Notes under the pieces: generated by a model
What the model was told of the DNA's origin: nothing
The model's input: the letters and a program-made list of their open reading frames with translations, nothing else
Databases searched by the model: none
Translations under genes and position numbers: made by a program
Part shown: in pieces, positions 30,825-32,790 of the stretch
How the letters are laid out: each line of letters begins with the position of its first letter
How positions within the stretch are numbered: position 1 is the stretch's first letter
NCBI GenBank assembly: GCA_036278935.1
Contig: DASUKA010000117.1
Coordinates: forward strand, 1 to 32,790
Reading direction: 5' to 3'
DNA from: DASSNR01 sp036278935
GTDB lineage: Bacteria > Gemmatimonadota > Gemmatimonadetes > Gemmatimonadales > Gemmatimonadaceae
DNA: 32,790 nucleotides

Positions 30825-30852
30825 AACGTACCGCCGGTAGAGCGATTGTCAA
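30825..30852 (-). promoter_or_regulatory. Promoter of the metK leader
   Basis: TTGACA (30852-30847) with TACGTT 16 bases on (30830-30825). The -35 is perfect and the -10 is weak. A start near 30817 would place the SAM-II aptamer at the very 5' end of the transcript. The gap 30673-30994 (322 bases) otherwise holds the leader elements and the msrP upstream region, with no further gene seen. Confidence 0.5.
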
Positions 30853-30994
30853 TGGGCGGGAGATGAACGCTTGACTACCACGCGCGTTGGATGCGTCGTG
30901 CTCGGCGCCCGTGGAACTCGACGGCGCGCGAACCGGTATGTTTCACGTCACGCCGTTTCTTCACCCGCCGTCTCCTGATATGGGAGTGCACGAG

Positions 30995-31936
<942 letters not shown>

Positions 31937-31940
31937 GCCA

Positions 31941-31964
31941 GGGTGTCGGGAATGGGGTGTCGGG
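31941..31964 (+). repeat. Two copies of GGGTGTCGGG between msrP and msrQ
   Basis: GGGTGTCGGG occurs at 31941-31950 and again at 31955-31964, a 14-base period, followed by GTGTGGG. The stretch lies right after the msrP stop and before the likely msrQ start. It may be a short slippage repeat or an intergenic element rather than coding sequence. Confidence 0.5.
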
Positions 31965-32040
31965 TGTGGGGGCGCGGAATGTAGGTCAGCGGCGCGATGG
32001 AGAAGGGGCGCGAGGAGCCGAGGTCGGCACTGCGGAGGCG

Positions 32041-32727
32041 TTGACGGCGCGCCGCCGCGCCAGGCCCCGCTCTCCGCTCAGCCATCCGCTGGCGCGGCCG
32101 CTCATCTTCGCGGTCTGTCTCATCCCCTTCGCGCTCCTCGCGTGGAACGCGTATCACGACAACCTCGGCGCCAACCCCATCGAAGCGCTGGAGATCCACA
32201 CCGGGGTGTGGACGCTGCGCTTTCTCGTCATCACCCTCTCGATCACGCCCGCGCGCAAGCTGCTCGGCTGGAACGGGCTCGCGCGCTACCGCCGCATGCT
32301 CGGCCTCTTCACCTTCTTCTACGCGTGTGTGCATCTGTCGATGTACATCGGCGTGGACATGTTCTTCAACGTGCATGACATCCTGCACGACATCGTGAAG
32401 CACCCGTACATCACGGTGGGGATGGCGAGCTTCCTCATGCTCCTGCCGCTGGCCGTCACGTCCACGGCCGGATGGGTCAAGCGGCTTGGCGGCCGGCGGT
32501 GGGTCGCGCTGCACCGGCTCATCTACCTCATTGCCGTCGGTGGGACGCTGCACTACATGTGGGCGGTGAAGAAGGACATCCGCGATCCGCTCATTTACGC
32601 GTCGATCTTCGCGGCGCTGCTCGGCTACCGGCTCTGGATCACCTCGGGGCGCACCGTCCGCGCGACCATCGGGATGTTCGCCGAGCGCGCTAGTCCACCG
32701 CGAACGTCACATGCACCACCGCCGTGA
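32041..32727 (+). CDS. msrQ: Heme-binding membrane subunit of the MsrPQ system
   Basis: About 228 residues. The frame has no ATG near the expected start. TTG 32041 (GGAGG just upstream) gives a basic N-terminus before the first helix. TTG 31933 would overlap the msrP stop as TTGA but adds 36 residues of Gly-rich sequence. Six transmembrane helices are visible, starting PLARPLIFAVCLIPFALLAW. The family's heme-ligand His positions occur in ALEIHTGVWTLRF, FYACVHLSMYIGV, VALHRLIYL and GTLHYMWAVKKD. LSITPARKLLGW is a typical MsrQ segment. It passes electrons from quinol to MsrP. Its last 38 bases overlap the convergent gene at 32690. Confidence 0.9.
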   Translation: MTARRRARPRSPLSHPLARPLIFAVCLIPFALLAWNAYHDNLGANPIEALEIHTGVWTLRFLVITLSITPARKLLGWNGLARYRRMLGLFTFFYACVHLSMYIGVDMFFNVHDILHDIVKHPYITVGMASFLMLLPLAVTSTAGWVKRLGGRRWVALHRLIYLIAVGGTLHYMWAVKKDIRDPLIYASIFAALLGYRLWITSGRTVRATIGMFAERASPPRTSHAPPP

Positions 32728-32790
32728 TGTCCTTGTCGCGCGACGTGATGTCATTCATCCCGTAGCCGCTCACCTCGGTGGAGTAGCGGG
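32690..32790 (-). CDS. C-terminal fragment of an exported-type protein, unidentified
   Basis: A minus-strand frame enters from the right edge and ends at TAG (32692-32690), giving 32 residues: RYSTEVSGYGMNDI, then TSRDKDITAVVHVTFAVD. The alternating beta pattern ending in HVTFAVD recalls the last strand of SIMPL (DUF541) or similar beta-rich periplasmic proteins, but the piece is too short to name. It overlaps the end of msrQ by 38 bases. Confidence 0.5.
   Translation of the reverse strand, partial: RYSTEVSGYGMNDITSRDKDITAVVHVTFAVD

Noticed and set aside
30673..30850. SAM-I (S-box) type riboswitch in the metK leader
   Set aside because: The leader is too short for the four-way junction and lacks its conserved segments; the SAM-II pattern fits much better.

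Overview
The window is about 33 kb of GC-rich, densely coding bacterial DNA. The gene content points to Gemmatimonadota or a close relative: ECF sigma/anti-sigma pairs, DUF4097 surface proteins, secreted HEAT-repeat proteins with an 'FWLSQ'-type motif, a PadR regulator beside a large ADOP-type FtsX/MacB permease, and many signal peptides. This is inferred from gene style only; no rRNA is present. I saw no tRNA, CRISPR array, prophage or transposase. The one mobile structure is an integron at the left edge.

Layout. (1) 1-2067: the proximal end of an integron in the rare 'inverted' arrangement. A frameshifted integron integrase (948-1956, -) lies on the same strand as its cassettes and points its 3' end at them. 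The first cassette (139-728) encodes a secreted carboxypeptidase-regulatory-like protein and ends in a recognisable attC (133-258). A second cassette gene begins at 91 and leaves the window. (2) 2089-6690: a DUF885 lipoprotein lacking the usual His pair, a small membrane protein, a DUF4097 protein and a geranylgeranyl-reductase-family flavoprotein. (3) 6867-11833: an ECF sigma factor, a membrane-anchored putative anti-sigma factor and three secreted proteins, the first long and repeat-rich, the other two paralogous. (4) 11899-16615: a HAD phosphatase, a secreted unknown, and a PadR-ADOP permease pair. (5) 16749-19817: a second ECF sigma / zinc-finger anti-sigma operon ending in two DUF4097 proteins. 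(6) 19822-27062: lipoproteins, a Bax-inhibitor-1-like membrane protein, an HExxH membrane protein, an SplB/Rv2578c-like radical SAM protein, and a degenerate response regulator divergent from a hybrid-architecture histidine kinase. (7) 27100-32790: an M28 peptidase, metK under a SAM-II-like riboswitch with an intrinsic terminator, the MsrP/MsrQ periplasmic methionine sulfoxide repair pair, and the tail of one more gene.

How the parts may work together: much of the window deals with the cell envelope. Two ECF operons end in exported repeat proteins. A similar promoter motif (AACC, 17 bases, GTC or close to it) stands in front of both sigma genes and of the separate DUF4097 gene at 4728, which suggests one or two linked envelope-stress circuits. 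MsrPQ repairs oxidised periplasmic proteins. The most noteworthy items are the inverted integron with its degraded integrase, the SAM-II-like metK leader, and the shared ECF-type promoter motif.
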